A program made the position numbers and the translations under genes. The notes beneath the pieces were generated by a model. The model was not told the DNA's origin, did not search any database, and worked only from the letters and a program-made list of their open reading frames with translations. This document shows positions 35,189-43,424 of a DNA stretch of 51,706 nucleotides, piece after piece (the stretch's first letter is position 1; every line of letters starts with the position of its first letter). This stretch comes from Lachnospiraceae bacterium UBA7060 (GTDB lineage Bacteria; Bacillota; Clostridia; Lachnospirales; Lachnospiraceae). The DNA lies in NCBI GenBank assembly GCA_002493835.1, contig DLAA01000044.1, positions 1-51,706 on the forward strand, in the 5' to 3' direction.

Positions 35189-35218
35189 TTTACATTTCAC
35201 GCTTTTCTTATTTATAAA
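35189..35218 (+). promoter_or_regulatory. Candidate promoter of the chemotaxis receptor
   Basis: TTTACA at 35189-35194, 18-nt spacer, TATAAA at 35213-35218, followed by a leader of about 110 nt. Two direct copies of ACAATTTGCG (35151 and 35172, 21 bp apart) lie just upstream. No sigma-28 type promoter was recognised. Confidence 0.4.
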
Positions 35219-35332
35219 TCTCTTAATATATGATAGTATTAAATACAAACTATTTATTATATAGGTGGTTATTGTCCGACAGTTGGCCCAATATTTGCCA
35301 TCTATGTGATAATAGCAGTAAGGGGGAGATTT

Positions 35333-37069
35333 ATGAGACAGGAGAAGGTGATGATGAAAAAACAAAAGAAATTGGGAGTGCTGGCGCAGCTTGTGATGCT
35401 TTGCGTGATTCCGCTGGTTATCATGGTTGCGTCCGTCACTGTGTATTCCATCAGTACAATGAGAGACATGGTGAAGAATTCTACGATGGAAGGATTGGCT
35501 AATCTCTGTCAAAGCGTTTTTGCTGCCTATGAAGCACTGGATCCCGGCGCTTATTATATGGAGGGAGAGGCCCTCTATAAAGGAGATTACTGCATTTCAG
35601 ATCATGTGGATGTGATTGATGGCTTCGTGGAGGACAGTGCCGCAGATGTGACGATCTTTTATGGAGATACCCGGCGTGCGACATCTCTTCGGGACAAGAA
35701 TACGGGAGAGCGCATCCTCGGAACGAAGGCCTCTGACACAGTGATCCAGACAGTTTTGAATGAAGGAAAAACCTATGAGGCGGACGATGTCACAATCAAC
35801 GGAGAAACCTACTATGCTTTTTATATGCCGGCTTTTGACAGCAGCGGCAAGTGTGTGGGTATGGTGTTTGCAGGACAGCCGGCCACTGAGGCGCAGAGTG
35901 AAATTAACAAAAAATCATTAATGATTCTTGGCGTCGGCACGCTGATCCTTTTGATTGCTCTGGCTATCTGTGTGAAAATTGCAAGCGCAATCGCAAGAGT
36001 GATTATCCAGACGGAAGAACTGCTGTCTTCTCTGGCAGAGGGCGATTTGGATCTGGAGGTCAATCAGCGGATTCTGAAACGCAGCGATGAAATAGGCGTT
36101 ATGGGGCATGCGGTTCAGAGACTGCTTAAAAAGCTGCAGGATACGATCGGCAGCATTAAGAAGAATACAGAGGCGCTGATGAAACAGGGAGATAATCTGG
36201 AGACTATGGCTTCTCAGACTTCTAACACGGCAGATGAGATCGGCAGTGCGGTGGAGGATATTTCCAAGGGAGCAGTCAATATGGCGGAAGATATTGAGTC
36301 TGCCACAGGACAGATTGCCAATATGGGCGCTATCATTGAGAAAATTGTGGACAGTGTCAGAGAACTGGATGATATTGCTGAGCAGATGCATGCGGCGGAT
36401 GTGGAATCATCCAAAATTATCAACGAGCTGAGCGTGTCCAATGACAGAACCACGGAGGCGGTCAAGAAGATCGAAGTTTCTGTACATACCACAAATGAGT
36501 CTGTTACAAGAATTCAGGATGCGGTTAATCTCATTGCATCCATCGCCAGCGAGACAAGTCTGCTTGCTCTGAATGCAAGTATTGAAGCTGCGAGAGCCGG
36601 GGAGGCCGGAAGAGGTTTCGCGGTGGTGGCTACACAGATTTCAAAGCTGTCAGAGGATTCTGCTCAGTCTACTAAGACAATTGAGGACATCATTCATCAG
36701 CTGACGGTTGACTCGGAGGCTTCTGTGCAGATTATGAAGGAGGTAAACGGGATTGTCGAGGAGCAGCAGCGGAAGCTGGAACAGACCAAGGAGAAGTTTG
36801 GCGAAGTAAGCGAAGGCATTGAAAGATCCAGAAAGGAAACCGGCTTGATCACTGACCAGACACAGGCCTGCGATAATGCGCGGGGAAAAGTCGTAGACGT
36901 GATTCAGAGTTTGTCCGCTGTATCCCAGGAGAATGCAGCTTCTACAGAGGAGACAAACGCTTCTATGGAGGAGTTGAATGCTACCATTAATCTTCTTGCA
37001 TCAGCAGCCGGTGAACTGCAGGAGATGGCCAAGACGCTGGAAAGAGACGTTTCTTTTTTCAGTATATAA
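35333..37069 (+). CDS. Methyl-accepting chemotaxis protein
   Basis: A 578-residue transmembrane receptor. Membrane helix 1 spans about residues 14-38, a Cache-type outer domain about 40-190 (GEALYKGDYCISDHVDVIDG, YYAFYMPAFDSSGKCVGMVF), helix 2 about 197-218. A HAMP region follows. The signalling domain has the near-invariant ETSLLALNASIEAARAGEAG and RGFAVVATQISKLSEDS hairpin tip that binds CheA/CheW. The ligand is not predictable. AGGGGGAG lies 4 nt before ATG 35333; ATG 35351 after AGGAGAAGG is an alternative. No flagellar or che gene is near. Confidence 0.92.
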   Translation: MRQEKVMMKKQKKLGVLAQLVMLCVIPLVIMVASVTVYSISTMRDMVKNSTMEGLANLCQSVFAAYEALDPGAYYMEGEALYKGDYCISDHVDVIDGFVEDSAADVTIFYGDTRRATSLRDKNTGERILGTKASDTVIQTVLNEGKTYEADDVTINGETYYAFYMPAFDSSGKCVGMVFAGQPATEAQSEINKKSLMILGVGTLILLIALAICVKIASAIARVIIQTEELLSSLAEGDLDLEVNQRILKRSDEIGVMGHAVQRLLKKLQDTIGSIKKNTEALMKQGDNLETMASQTSNTADEIGSAVEDISKGAVNMAEDIESATGQIANMGAIIEKIVDSVRELDDIAEQMHAADVESSKIINELSVSNDRTTEAVKKIEVSVHTTNESVTRIQDAVNLIASIASETSLLALNASIEAARAGEAGRGFAVVATQISKLSEDSAQSTKTIEDIIHQLTVDSEASVQIMKEVNGIVEEQQRKLEQTKEKFGEVSEGIERSRKETGLITDQTQACDNARGKVVDVIQSLSAVSQENAASTEETNASMEELNATINLLASAAGELQEMAKTLERDVSFFSI

Positions 37070-37083
37070 TACCGATGATTGTT

Positions 37084-37116
37084 AAGGGAGACCGGAGTTC
37101 TGGTCTCCTTTTCCTT
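37084..37116 (+). terminator. Rho-independent terminator of the chemotaxis receptor
   Basis: GGAGACC / GGTCTCC stem with an 8-nt loop, then TTTTCCTTT. Confidence 0.8.
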
Positions 37117-37153
37117 TAGGATTTTTTCATGTAGAAAGCGAAAAAGATTCTCC

Positions 37154-37200
37154 TTGACATCCTATGTATAAAATATTATAATATGAACAAATAAACATAT
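37154..37200 (+). promoter_or_regulatory. Consensus promoter with overlapping ArsR-type operator
   Basis: TTGACA (37154-37159), exactly 17 nt, TATAAT (37177-37182): a perfect sigma-A promoter. ATATG (37181-37185), 10 nt, CATAT (37196-37200) forms an imperfect dyad overlapping the -10 and the start of transcription. ArsR/SmtB/CzrA family operators share the ATATGAACA-type half site. This fits repression by the downstream ArsR protein and strong induction when metal is bound. Confidence 0.7.
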
Positions 37201-37230
37201 GTTAAACTGAACTGAGAAAGGAGATTGTCT

Positions 37231-37560
37231 GTGAAAGAGGCTTGCACGATGGAAGAAGCGGGTGCACTTTCTGAACTTTTTAAAATATTCGGGGATCCTA
37301 CCCGAATCAGAATATTATGTGCTATGCTTGATGCGGAGCTCTGCGTCAATGATATTGCCGGTCTTTTGCAGATGAGTCAGTCATCGGTTAGTCACCAGCT
37401 GCGGATTTTAAAAACTTCTAAATTGGTGAAAAGCCGCAGGGACGGGAAGTCTGTTTTTTATTCGCTGGATGACGAACATGTACACTCTATTCTCAGTATG
37501 GGCATGGAACACATAATGGAGGGAGAGCAGGGTGAAAATGACAAAAACTTACAAAATTGA
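37231..37560 (+). CDS. ArsR/SmtB-family metal-sensing repressor
   Basis: A 109-residue winged-helix repressor: FGDPTRIRILCAMLDAELCV, then the recognition helix MSQSSVSHQLRILKTSKLV and wing SRRDGKSVFYSL. The C-terminal helix DDEHVHSILSMGMEH keeps Asp, His, His in the positions of the CzrA alpha-5 zinc site, with Glu at the fourth ligand. A Cys near the N-terminus and one in ELCV could also bind metal. The start is GTG 37231, 7 nt after AGAAAGGAG; TTG 37225 is less well placed. It overlaps the HMA gene. Confidence 0.88.
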   Translation: MKEACTMEEAGALSELFKIFGDPTRIRILCAMLDAELCVNDIAGLLQMSQSSVSHQLRILKTSKLVKSRRDGKSVFYSLDDEHVHSILSMGMEHIMEGEQGENDKNLQN

Positions 37561-37756
37561 GGTAGATTGTGCTAACTGCGCGGAGAAGATGCAGGCGGCG
37601 GCAGAGAAGACAGAGGGTGTCGCGGCGGCGACAGTAAGCTTTATGACCCAGAAGATGAAAGTGGAGTTCGCAGAAGGTGCAAATGAGAAGGATGTTATGA
37701 ATCAAGTGCGGAAGGCTTGCAAGAAGGTGGAACCGGATTGTGAGATTGCACTGTAG
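37538..37756 (+). CDS. Small heavy-metal-associated (HMA) domain protein
   Basis: A 72-residue ferredoxin-like metal-binding domain with the pair of cysteines in VDCANCAEKM (CxxC variant of GMxCxxC). It resembles the free-standing HMA domains or detached N-terminal domains of metal P-type ATPases in Lachnospiraceae. Start is ATG 37538 or GTG 37532; both overlap arsR by about 25 nt, implying coupling. No P-type ATPase follows; a terminator does. It may act as a metal chaperone or buffer for a pump encoded elsewhere. Confidence 0.85.
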   Translation: MTKTYKIEVDCANCAEKMQAAAEKTEGVAAATVSFMTQKMKVEFAEGANEKDVMNQVRKACKKVEPDCEIAL

Positions 37757-37787
37757 ACTTTTTTACAATTAAAACGAAATGAGATAG

Positions 37788-37815
37788 GGTCGGACAAAAG
37801 TCCGGCTCTTTTTTC
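37788..37815 (+). terminator. Rho-independent terminator of arsR-HMA
   Basis: GGTCGGAC / GTCCGGCT stem (with G-U pairs) and AAAA loop, then CTCTTTTTT. Confidence 0.85.
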
Positions 37816-37840
37816 ACCTGCTTTTTCCATAAAGAAAAGG

Positions 37841-37869
37841 TTGACGAAATTGGTGGAAATCAGTACTAT
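37841..37869 (+). promoter_or_regulatory. Sigma-A type promoter of the lipoprotein gene
   Basis: TTGACG at 37841-37846, 17-nt spacer, TACTAT at 37864-37869, about 48 nt before the start codon. Confidence 0.65.
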
Positions 37870-37916
37870 GTTTAAATAGGGTTTTTTGAATTTGATGCAT
37901 TCGGAGGAAATCAGTT

Positions 37917-38546
37917 TTGAAAAAATACAAGATTATAGGTATCTGTCTGTTTTTCACACTTTTGCTAACGGCCTGTGGCGAGAATGAGGAGCTGACAGCC
38001 TATCAGGAGGATATGAATACGTTTTTCGAGCGTGCAGCGGAATATAACGACAAGATGAACGCCATCGACCGCTCTTCCGACACTGCCGTTATCGAGCTGC
38101 TTGGCTATCTGGATGCTTTTGCCGAGGACATTGAGTGGATGGCTGGGTTGGAGGTACCAGAACAGTTCTCGGCGGTGGAAAGTTTGGCTGACGAGGCGGA
38201 TGAGAATATGAAGGAGGCTGTGGCTCTCTACCATACGGCCTACGAGGGGAATTCGTATGATGAGGGCTCGGCACAGGCGGCCGGAGAGTACTACGATCGT
38301 ACCAATATCCGCCTTCAATATATCATTACCATTCTGCACGGAGAGATTCCCGAGGGAGAAGGTGTGATTTATACGGAGGAAAATGCCATTCTGGGTGGCG
38401 GCTATCTGAATAAAGACGAGGAGGAAAATAAGGACGAAGAGTCTGCAGAGGAGGATAAGCAGGATCAGGATGCAGAGGAGGATGTACCGGACGACAATTT
38501 TGACACGGACGATACGGTTTTCTATGTGGATCCTTCTGAAGAATAA
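37917..38546 (+). CDS. Lipoprotein of unknown function
   Basis: A 209-residue protein starting at TTG 37917, 9 nt after GGAGG. The signal peptide ends in the lipobox LLLTAC with Cys at residue 20, so it is anchored outside the cell membrane. Residues 25-150 are mostly helical (EDMNTFFERAAEYNDKMNAI, YYDRTNIRLQYIITILHGEI). The last 50 residues are very acidic (Asp/Glu-rich with few hydrophobics). No family was recognised. metH follows after 63 nt without a terminator. Confidence 0.75.
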   Translation: MKKYKIIGICLFFTLLLTACGENEELTAYQEDMNTFFERAAEYNDKMNAIDRSSDTAVIELLGYLDAFAEDIEWMAGLEVPEQFSAVESLADEADENMKEAVALYHTAYEGNSYDEGSAQAAGEYYDRTNIRLQYIITILHGEIPEGEGVIYTEENAILGGGYLNKDEEENKDEESAEEDKQDQDAEEDVPDDNFDTDDTVFYVDPSEE

Positions 38547-38609
38547 TGTGAGAAGAGAATGCCCGAGAACGGCATGATATGTGTTGCGGGAAATGTTGGG
38601 AGACAAGCT

Positions 38610-41090
38610 ATGAATAAACAGGAATTTCAGGCACTGATAAAAGATACGCCCATCTTTCTGGATGGGGCGACAGGTTCCAACTTGCAGAAGCGGGGTATGC
38701 CGACGGGGGTATGTCCAGAAAAATGGATTTTGGAACACCGGCAGGTTATGATAGGGTTGCAGCGGGAGTTTGTTGACTGCGGGAGTCAAATTGTCTATGC
38801 GCCTACTTTCACAGCCAACCGGATTAAGCTGAAAGAGTACGGCCTAGAGGGGAACATTCGGGAGATGAACCATGCGCTTGTAGCGCTGTCTAAAGAAGCT
38901 GTGGCTGGAAAGGCTTTTGTGGCCGGTGACTTGACTATGACGGGAGAACAGCTTGCTCCCATGGGGAAGCTGGATTTTGAGGAATTGGTGGATGTCTATA
39001 AGGAGCAGATCCAGTATCTTGTGGAGGCAGGCGTGGATCTGCTTATTGTAGAGACTATGATGAGTCTGCAGGAGACCCGGGCGGCGGTGATTGCGGTCAA
39101 AGAGGTCTGTGATCTGGCGGTGATGGCGACGCTCACCTTCGAGTCTGATGGACGGACACTTTTTGGCACTGATGCGGCCACGGCGGCAGTGGTGTTAGAG
39201 AGTCTGGGCGTGGCGGCGGTCGGGACGAACTGTTCCACGGGTCCAGACAGGATGGTGGAGACTGTGCGCCGCATGGCAGAAGTGTCTACTATTCCGTTGA
39301 TAGCCAAGCCCAATGCGGGGCTGCCGTCTTTGGATGCGGACGGCAATACGGTTTATGATATGGAAGCAGGAGAGTTTGCTTCCTGTATGCGGGATCTGGT
39401 TACAGCGGGTGCCAGTGTAGTAGGTGGATGCTGCGGCACTACGCCTGCCTATATCAGAGCTTTGAAGGAGTCTGTACAGGATATGCCCATCCTTCGGCGC
39501 GAAAAGCCCGGGAAGCGTTTTCTGACAAGCGAGCGGCAGACGGTTGCTTTCGGCCTGGAGGATCCCTTTATTGTGGTGGGAGAACGCATCAATCCCACCG
39601 GGAAAAAGAAGCTTCAGGCGGCCCTAAAAGAGGGTTCCATGGAGATGGTGGCGGAGTTTGCCGAGTCGCAGGAAGCCTGCGGGGCTGGAATTTTGGATGT
39701 TAACATGGGCATGAGCGGTATCGATGAAAAGGCTATGATGTTAAAGGCCATAGAGACAGTGAGCGGTGTCACAAGCCTGCCTTTGTCCATTGATTCCAGT
39801 CATGTGGATGTGCTGGAGTCGGCTCTTCGCAGATATCCAGGACGTGCGCTCATCAATTCCATATCTGGGGAATCAGCCAAGACGGATGCGCTTCTTGCCC
39901 TGGCAAAAAAATATGGCGCTATGTTTATTCTGCTTCCGCTCTCAGATGCGGGACTGCCGAAGGACCTCTTTGAAAAAACGGAAATCATAGAAATGATTCT
40001 GGAAAAAGCCCTCGCCCTTGGGATGGCGAAGGACGATATTGTGGTGGACGGTTTGGTGGCAACCGTTGGAGCTAACAAAAATGCGGCGATGGATACTCTC
40101 GAGACGATTCGTTACTGTAAAGAAAAAGGACTGGCGACTATCTGTGGTCTGTCAAATATTTCCTTTGGACTGCCGGAGAGAGGGTTTGTGAATACCGCCT
40201 TTCTCACCATGGCCATCCAGGAGGGACTCACCATGGCGATCGCCAATCCCTCACAGGAATTTTTGATGAGCTGCGCTTTTGCCTCTGATTTGCTTCTCAA
40301 TAAAAAGGAGGCAGACATTCGCTATATTCAGCTGATGGATGCGCTGAGCCAAAAGCGGGAAGCCGCCGGGGTGACTGCACAGAAGGAGACGGGAATTCGG
40401 CTGAATGCCCCACAGAAAGAGTCGGCAGCCTTGTCTCCGAAGGAAAGACTCTATACTGATGTTCTAAAGGGAAAGCGGAAAGCTATTGTGGAGGACACTA
40501 AGGCTGCAATATCGGCGGGGTTCGTGGCAAAGATTCTTTTGGATGAGGCCCTTCTGCCAGCAATAAACGAGGTAGGAGAGCTGTTCGACAAGGGAAAATA
40601 TTTTCTGCCTCAGCTCATTGCCAGCGCGGAGGCCATGAAAGCTTCCATCGAATATATGGAGCCTTTTCTTCTACAGGTGAATATCGGGGAGGAGATGCCT
40701 ACGGTGGTGATCGCCACGGTGGAAGGAGATATCCATGATATTGGGAAAAATCTGGTGGCGCTGATGTTAAAGAACTATGGTTTTCATGTGATCGATCTTG
40801 GCAAGGACGTGCCGAAGGAGAAGATCATTGAGGCAGCAAAAGAGCACAATGCGCAAATGATTGCCCTCTCGGCGCTGATGACCACTACCATGCAGCAGAT
40901 GAGGCATGTGATCGATTATGCGAAGCAGGAAAAAATGGATGCCAGGATCATCGTAGGCGGAGCGGTCATCACCGAGGAATATGCGAAAGAAATTGGAGCG
41001 GACGGCTATTCGAAGGATGCGGCGGATGCAGTGAAGCTGGCAAAAAAGCTTTTGGATGTGAAAGAAAAGAAAAAAGAGTGGAGAGGATAA
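38610..41090 (+). CDS. metH: Cobalamin-dependent methionine synthase lacking the reactivation domain
   Basis: An 826-residue protein with the first three MetH modules. The homocysteine domain (about 1-290) carries zinc cysteines in GTNCSTGP and GGCCGTTP. The methyl-THF (pterin) domain (about 320-575) has VVGERINPTGKKK and LSIDSS. The cobalamin cap and Rossmann domains (about 600-820) have EGDIHDIGKN, with the axial His. The AdoMet-binding reactivation domain of E. coli MetH (1227 residues) is absent; Clostridia use separate reactivators. ATG 38610, 6 nt after GGGAGA, is chosen over 38559. ilvB follows by 3 nt. Confidence 0.93.
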   Translation: MNKQEFQALIKDTPIFLDGATGSNLQKRGMPTGVCPEKWILEHRQVMIGLQREFVDCGSQIVYAPTFTANRIKLKEYGLEGNIREMNHALVALSKEAVAGKAFVAGDLTMTGEQLAPMGKLDFEELVDVYKEQIQYLVEAGVDLLIVETMMSLQETRAAVIAVKEVCDLAVMATLTFESDGRTLFGTDAATAAVVLESLGVAAVGTNCSTGPDRMVETVRRMAEVSTIPLIAKPNAGLPSLDADGNTVYDMEAGEFASCMRDLVTAGASVVGGCCGTTPAYIRALKESVQDMPILRREKPGKRFLTSERQTVAFGLEDPFIVVGERINPTGKKKLQAALKEGSMEMVAEFAESQEACGAGILDVNMGMSGIDEKAMMLKAIETVSGVTSLPLSIDSSHVDVLESALRRYPGRALINSISGESAKTDALLALAKKYGAMFILLPLSDAGLPKDLFEKTEIIEMILEKALALGMAKDDIVVDGLVATVGANKNAAMDTLETIRYCKEKGLATICGLSNISFGLPERGFVNTAFLTMAIQEGLTMAIANPSQEFLMSCAFASDLLLNKKEADIRYIQLMDALSQKREAAGVTAQKETGIRLNAPQKESAALSPKERLYTDVLKGKRKAIVEDTKAAISAGFVAKILLDEALLPAINEVGELFDKGKYFLPQLIASAEAMKASIEYMEPFLLQVNIGEEMPTVVIATVEGDIHDIGKNLVALMLKNYGFHVIDLGKDVPKEKIIEAAKEHNAQMIALSALMTTTMQQMRHVIDYAKQEKMDARIIVGGAVITEEYAKEIGADGYSKDAADAVKLAKKLLDVKEKKKEWRG

Positions 41091-41093
41091 CTT

Positions 41094-42710
41094 ATGATAG
41101 GTGCAGATGCAATTGTAAAATGTCTGGAGGCGGAGAATGTTGAGTATGTGTTTGGCTACCCAGGGGTGGCCATATGCCCCTTCTATAACAGTATTTTGGA
41201 GTCAGATATCCAAACAATCCTGATTCGAACGGAACAGAACGCGGCCCATGCGGCCAGCGGACTTGCCAGGGTTTCGGGGAAAGTCGGCGTGTGCGCCGTG
41301 ACTTCGGGTCCAGGTGCGACCAACCTGATCACAGGTATTGCCACCGCTTTTGCGGACAGTATTCCGCTGGTATGTATTACCGGACAGGTAAACAGTGAGC
41401 TGCTCGGTTCTGATGTGTTTCAGGAGGCGGATATCACAGGTGCGGTGGAATCTTTTGTGAAGTACAGTTATCTGGTGAAAGATGCGGCAGATATTCCGCG
41501 CATCTTCAAGGAGGCTTTTCATCTTGCATCCACAGGGAGAAAAGGGCCTGTACTCATCGATATTCCCATCGACGTACAGAATGCACCTGTTGGGAAATTT
41601 AAGTATCCCGAAGAGGTGAATATGCGCACCTATAAACCTACGGTGAAGGGAAACATGGCGCAGATTAAAAAGGTCGTGAAGGAGTTGACCCATGCGAAAA
41701 GACCTCTCATCTGTGCAGGCGGCGGCGTACTCTTAAGTCAGGCCGAGGGAGCACTTCGGGCTTTCTCTGAGAAATACAGAATTCCCGTAGTCTCCACTAT
41801 GATGGGGATCGGTGCTATGCCAACCGAACATCCCATGTATTACGGTATGGTAGGCAATAACGGCAAGCCCTATGCTAACCGCGCAATGAATGAGTCAGAT
41901 CTGCTTCTCATGGTGGGAGCAAGGGTAGCGGATCGGGCTGTTAATCAGCCGGATTTAATTACCGAAAATAAAATTCTTGTCCACATTGACGTAGATCCGG
42001 CGGAGATCGGCAAAAACGTAGGCCCGGCCATTCCTCTTGTGGGAGATGCCAGACACATTTTTGAGGATATGGAAAGTGAGGAGTTTTCCTGTGAGCATGA
42101 AGAATGGATACGTGTGTTAAATACCTACCGCGATACCATGAAGCCTGTGCGCAGGCCCAATCCCGCCTATGTAGATCCAGCGGTTTTTATCTCCATGCTT
42201 TCCAGAGAGATGGACGATGACGCTGTCTATGTGGCAGATGTGGGGCAAAACCAGATCTGGTCCTGTGGTTATCATATTGTGAAAAAAGGTCGTTTTCTCA
42301 CCACCGGCGGCATGGGTACCATGGGATATTCTATTCCGGCGGCTATGGGTGCGAAGTTGGCTGATAAAAAGCGTCAGGTAGTAGCTGTCTGCGGGGATGG
42401 TTCCTTCCAGATGTCCATGATGGAGCTTGCCACCATGCGGCAGTTTGGGGTGCCTGTCAAGATCGTTGTCCTGAAAAATAACTATCTCGGTATGGTACGG
42501 GAATTCCAGCATTATAATTATAAGGACAACTATTCTGTGGTGGATCTGTCTGGCAGCCCGGATTTAGAGAAGTTATCTGAGGCATTCGGCATTCGGTTTA
42601 TGCGTCAGAAGACCATGGATGGGATACAGGAGACGATCAAAGCGTTTCTTGAAAAGGACGAGTCGGTGCTCTTGGAATGCTTGATTGATCCGATGGATCT
42701 TGTTAAGTAA
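41094..42710 (+). CDS. ilvB: Acetolactate synthase, large subunit
   Basis: A 538-residue ThDP enzyme that condenses two pyruvates, or pyruvate with 2-ketobutyrate, for valine/leucine and isoleucine. The ThDP-activating Glu is in IRTEQNAAHAASGLARVSGK. SGPGATNLITGIATA and QEADITG follow in the first domain. The ThDP/Mg binding motif is GDGSFQMS ... KNNYLGMV in the third. The usual length is 550-590, so it is slightly short at the termini but complete. Only 3 nt separate it from metH, and ilvN follows by about 120 nt. Confidence 0.93.
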   Translation: MIGADAIVKCLEAENVEYVFGYPGVAICPFYNSILESDIQTILIRTEQNAAHAASGLARVSGKVGVCAVTSGPGATNLITGIATAFADSIPLVCITGQVNSELLGSDVFQEADITGAVESFVKYSYLVKDAADIPRIFKEAFHLASTGRKGPVLIDIPIDVQNAPVGKFKYPEEVNMRTYKPTVKGNMAQIKKVVKELTHAKRPLICAGGGVLLSQAEGALRAFSEKYRIPVVSTMMGIGAMPTEHPMYYGMVGNNGKPYANRAMNESDLLLMVGARVADRAVNQPDLITENKILVHIDVDPAEIGKNVGPAIPLVGDARHIFEDMESEEFSCEHEEWIRVLNTYRDTMKPVRRPNPAYVDPAVFISMLSREMDDDAVYVADVGQNQIWSCGYHIVKKGRFLTTGGMGTMGYSIPAAMGAKLADKKRQVVAVCGDGSFQMSMMELATMRQFGVPVKIVVLKNNYLGMVREFQHYNYKDNYSVVDLSGSPDLEKLSEAFGIRFMRQKTMDGIQETIKAFLEKDESVLLECLIDPMDLVK

Positions 42711-42829
42711 AACATTTGACGGCGGCTGTCAAAATCCATGCACACAGAGATTTGGCCGGCCCCCTGTGCAAATAGATAAACGTAGAGATGCAGATTGAGA
42801 AAGCGACAGGCATAATTGAGAGGTGGAAG

Positions 42830-43318
42830 ATGAAAAAAATATATTCTGTATTAGTAGAAAATCGATCTGGTGTACTCTGTAAAGTGGCCGGTCTGTTTTC
42901 CAGAAGGTGCTTTAACATTGAATCCCTGGCAGTGGGCGAGACAGAAGATGCATCGGTATCCCGCATGACCATTGTGAGCAGCGGAGATGAGAGAACCATT
43001 GAACAGATTGAGAAACAGCTCAATAAAAAGATCGACGTAATCAAAGTTAAAACCTTCGATGAACCTTCCAGCGTGAGCAGGGAGCTTATGCTGATGAAAG
43101 TAAAGTACAATAAAAATAACAGAAAGGACATTATGGAGACGTGCGATATCATGCATGCGGATATCGTGGACATGTCTCAGAATAACTTTATCATTCAAAT
43201 TTGTGATACACCAGAGAGGGTAAGGCTCTTTATTAGTATGATGAAGGGAATCAGTATCGTGGAGATGGCCCGCACGGGAACTTTGGCGCTGCAGAAGTGC
43301 TTGGAGGCGGAGGAATAG
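42830..43318 (+). CDS. ilvN: Acetolactate synthase, small regulatory subunit (first copy)
   Basis: A 162-residue protein with an N-terminal ACT domain (YSVLVENRSGVLCKVAGLFS, then FNIESLAV) and the C-terminal small-subunit domain (RELMLMKVKY, MARTGTLAL). It confers valine feedback and stimulates IlvB. The Asn and Gly of the valine site (VENRSG) are present; in the following RRGYNI motif Gly is replaced by Cys (RRCFNI). The start is ATG 42830 after GAGAGGTGG; the in-frame ATG at 42788 gives a non-family extension. A second copy lies at 49061. Confidence 0.92.
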   Translation: MKKIYSVLVENRSGVLCKVAGLFSRRCFNIESLAVGETEDASVSRMTIVSSGDERTIEQIEKQLNKKIDVIKVKTFDEPSSVSRELMLMKVKYNKNNRKDIMETCDIMHADIVDMSQNNFIIQICDTPERVRLFISMMKGISIVEMARTGTLALQKCLEAEE

Positions 43319-43327
43319 AAGTGGTGG

Positions 43328-43371
43328 TCAAAAAAGTAACTGTTCCGGTTAAGGTGTGGTTACTTTTTTGA
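43328..43371. terminator. Bidirectional terminator after the first ilvN
   Basis: A perfect 13-bp stem TCAAAAAAGTAAC / GTTACTTTTTTGA with an 18-nt loop. The T-run is part of the stem, so it can act on both strands. Confidence 0.75.
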
Positions 43372-43387
43372 ATGAAATTGTTATAAT
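43360..43387 (+). promoter_or_regulatory. Possible promoter of the GGDEF gene
   Basis: TATAAT at 43382-43387 with TTACTT at 43360-43365 (16-nt spacer), the latter inside the terminator stem. The -10 is perfect, the -35 poor. Confidence 0.4.
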
Positions 43388-43424
43388 AGTTGAGAAGACA
43401 AATCGGCAAAGGGAAAGGGGATAG

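Noticed and set aside
35098..35332. Cyclic di-GMP riboswitch before the chemotaxis receptor
   Set aside because: Such riboswitches often precede receptors in Clostridia, but the conserved core bases were not found in the leader.
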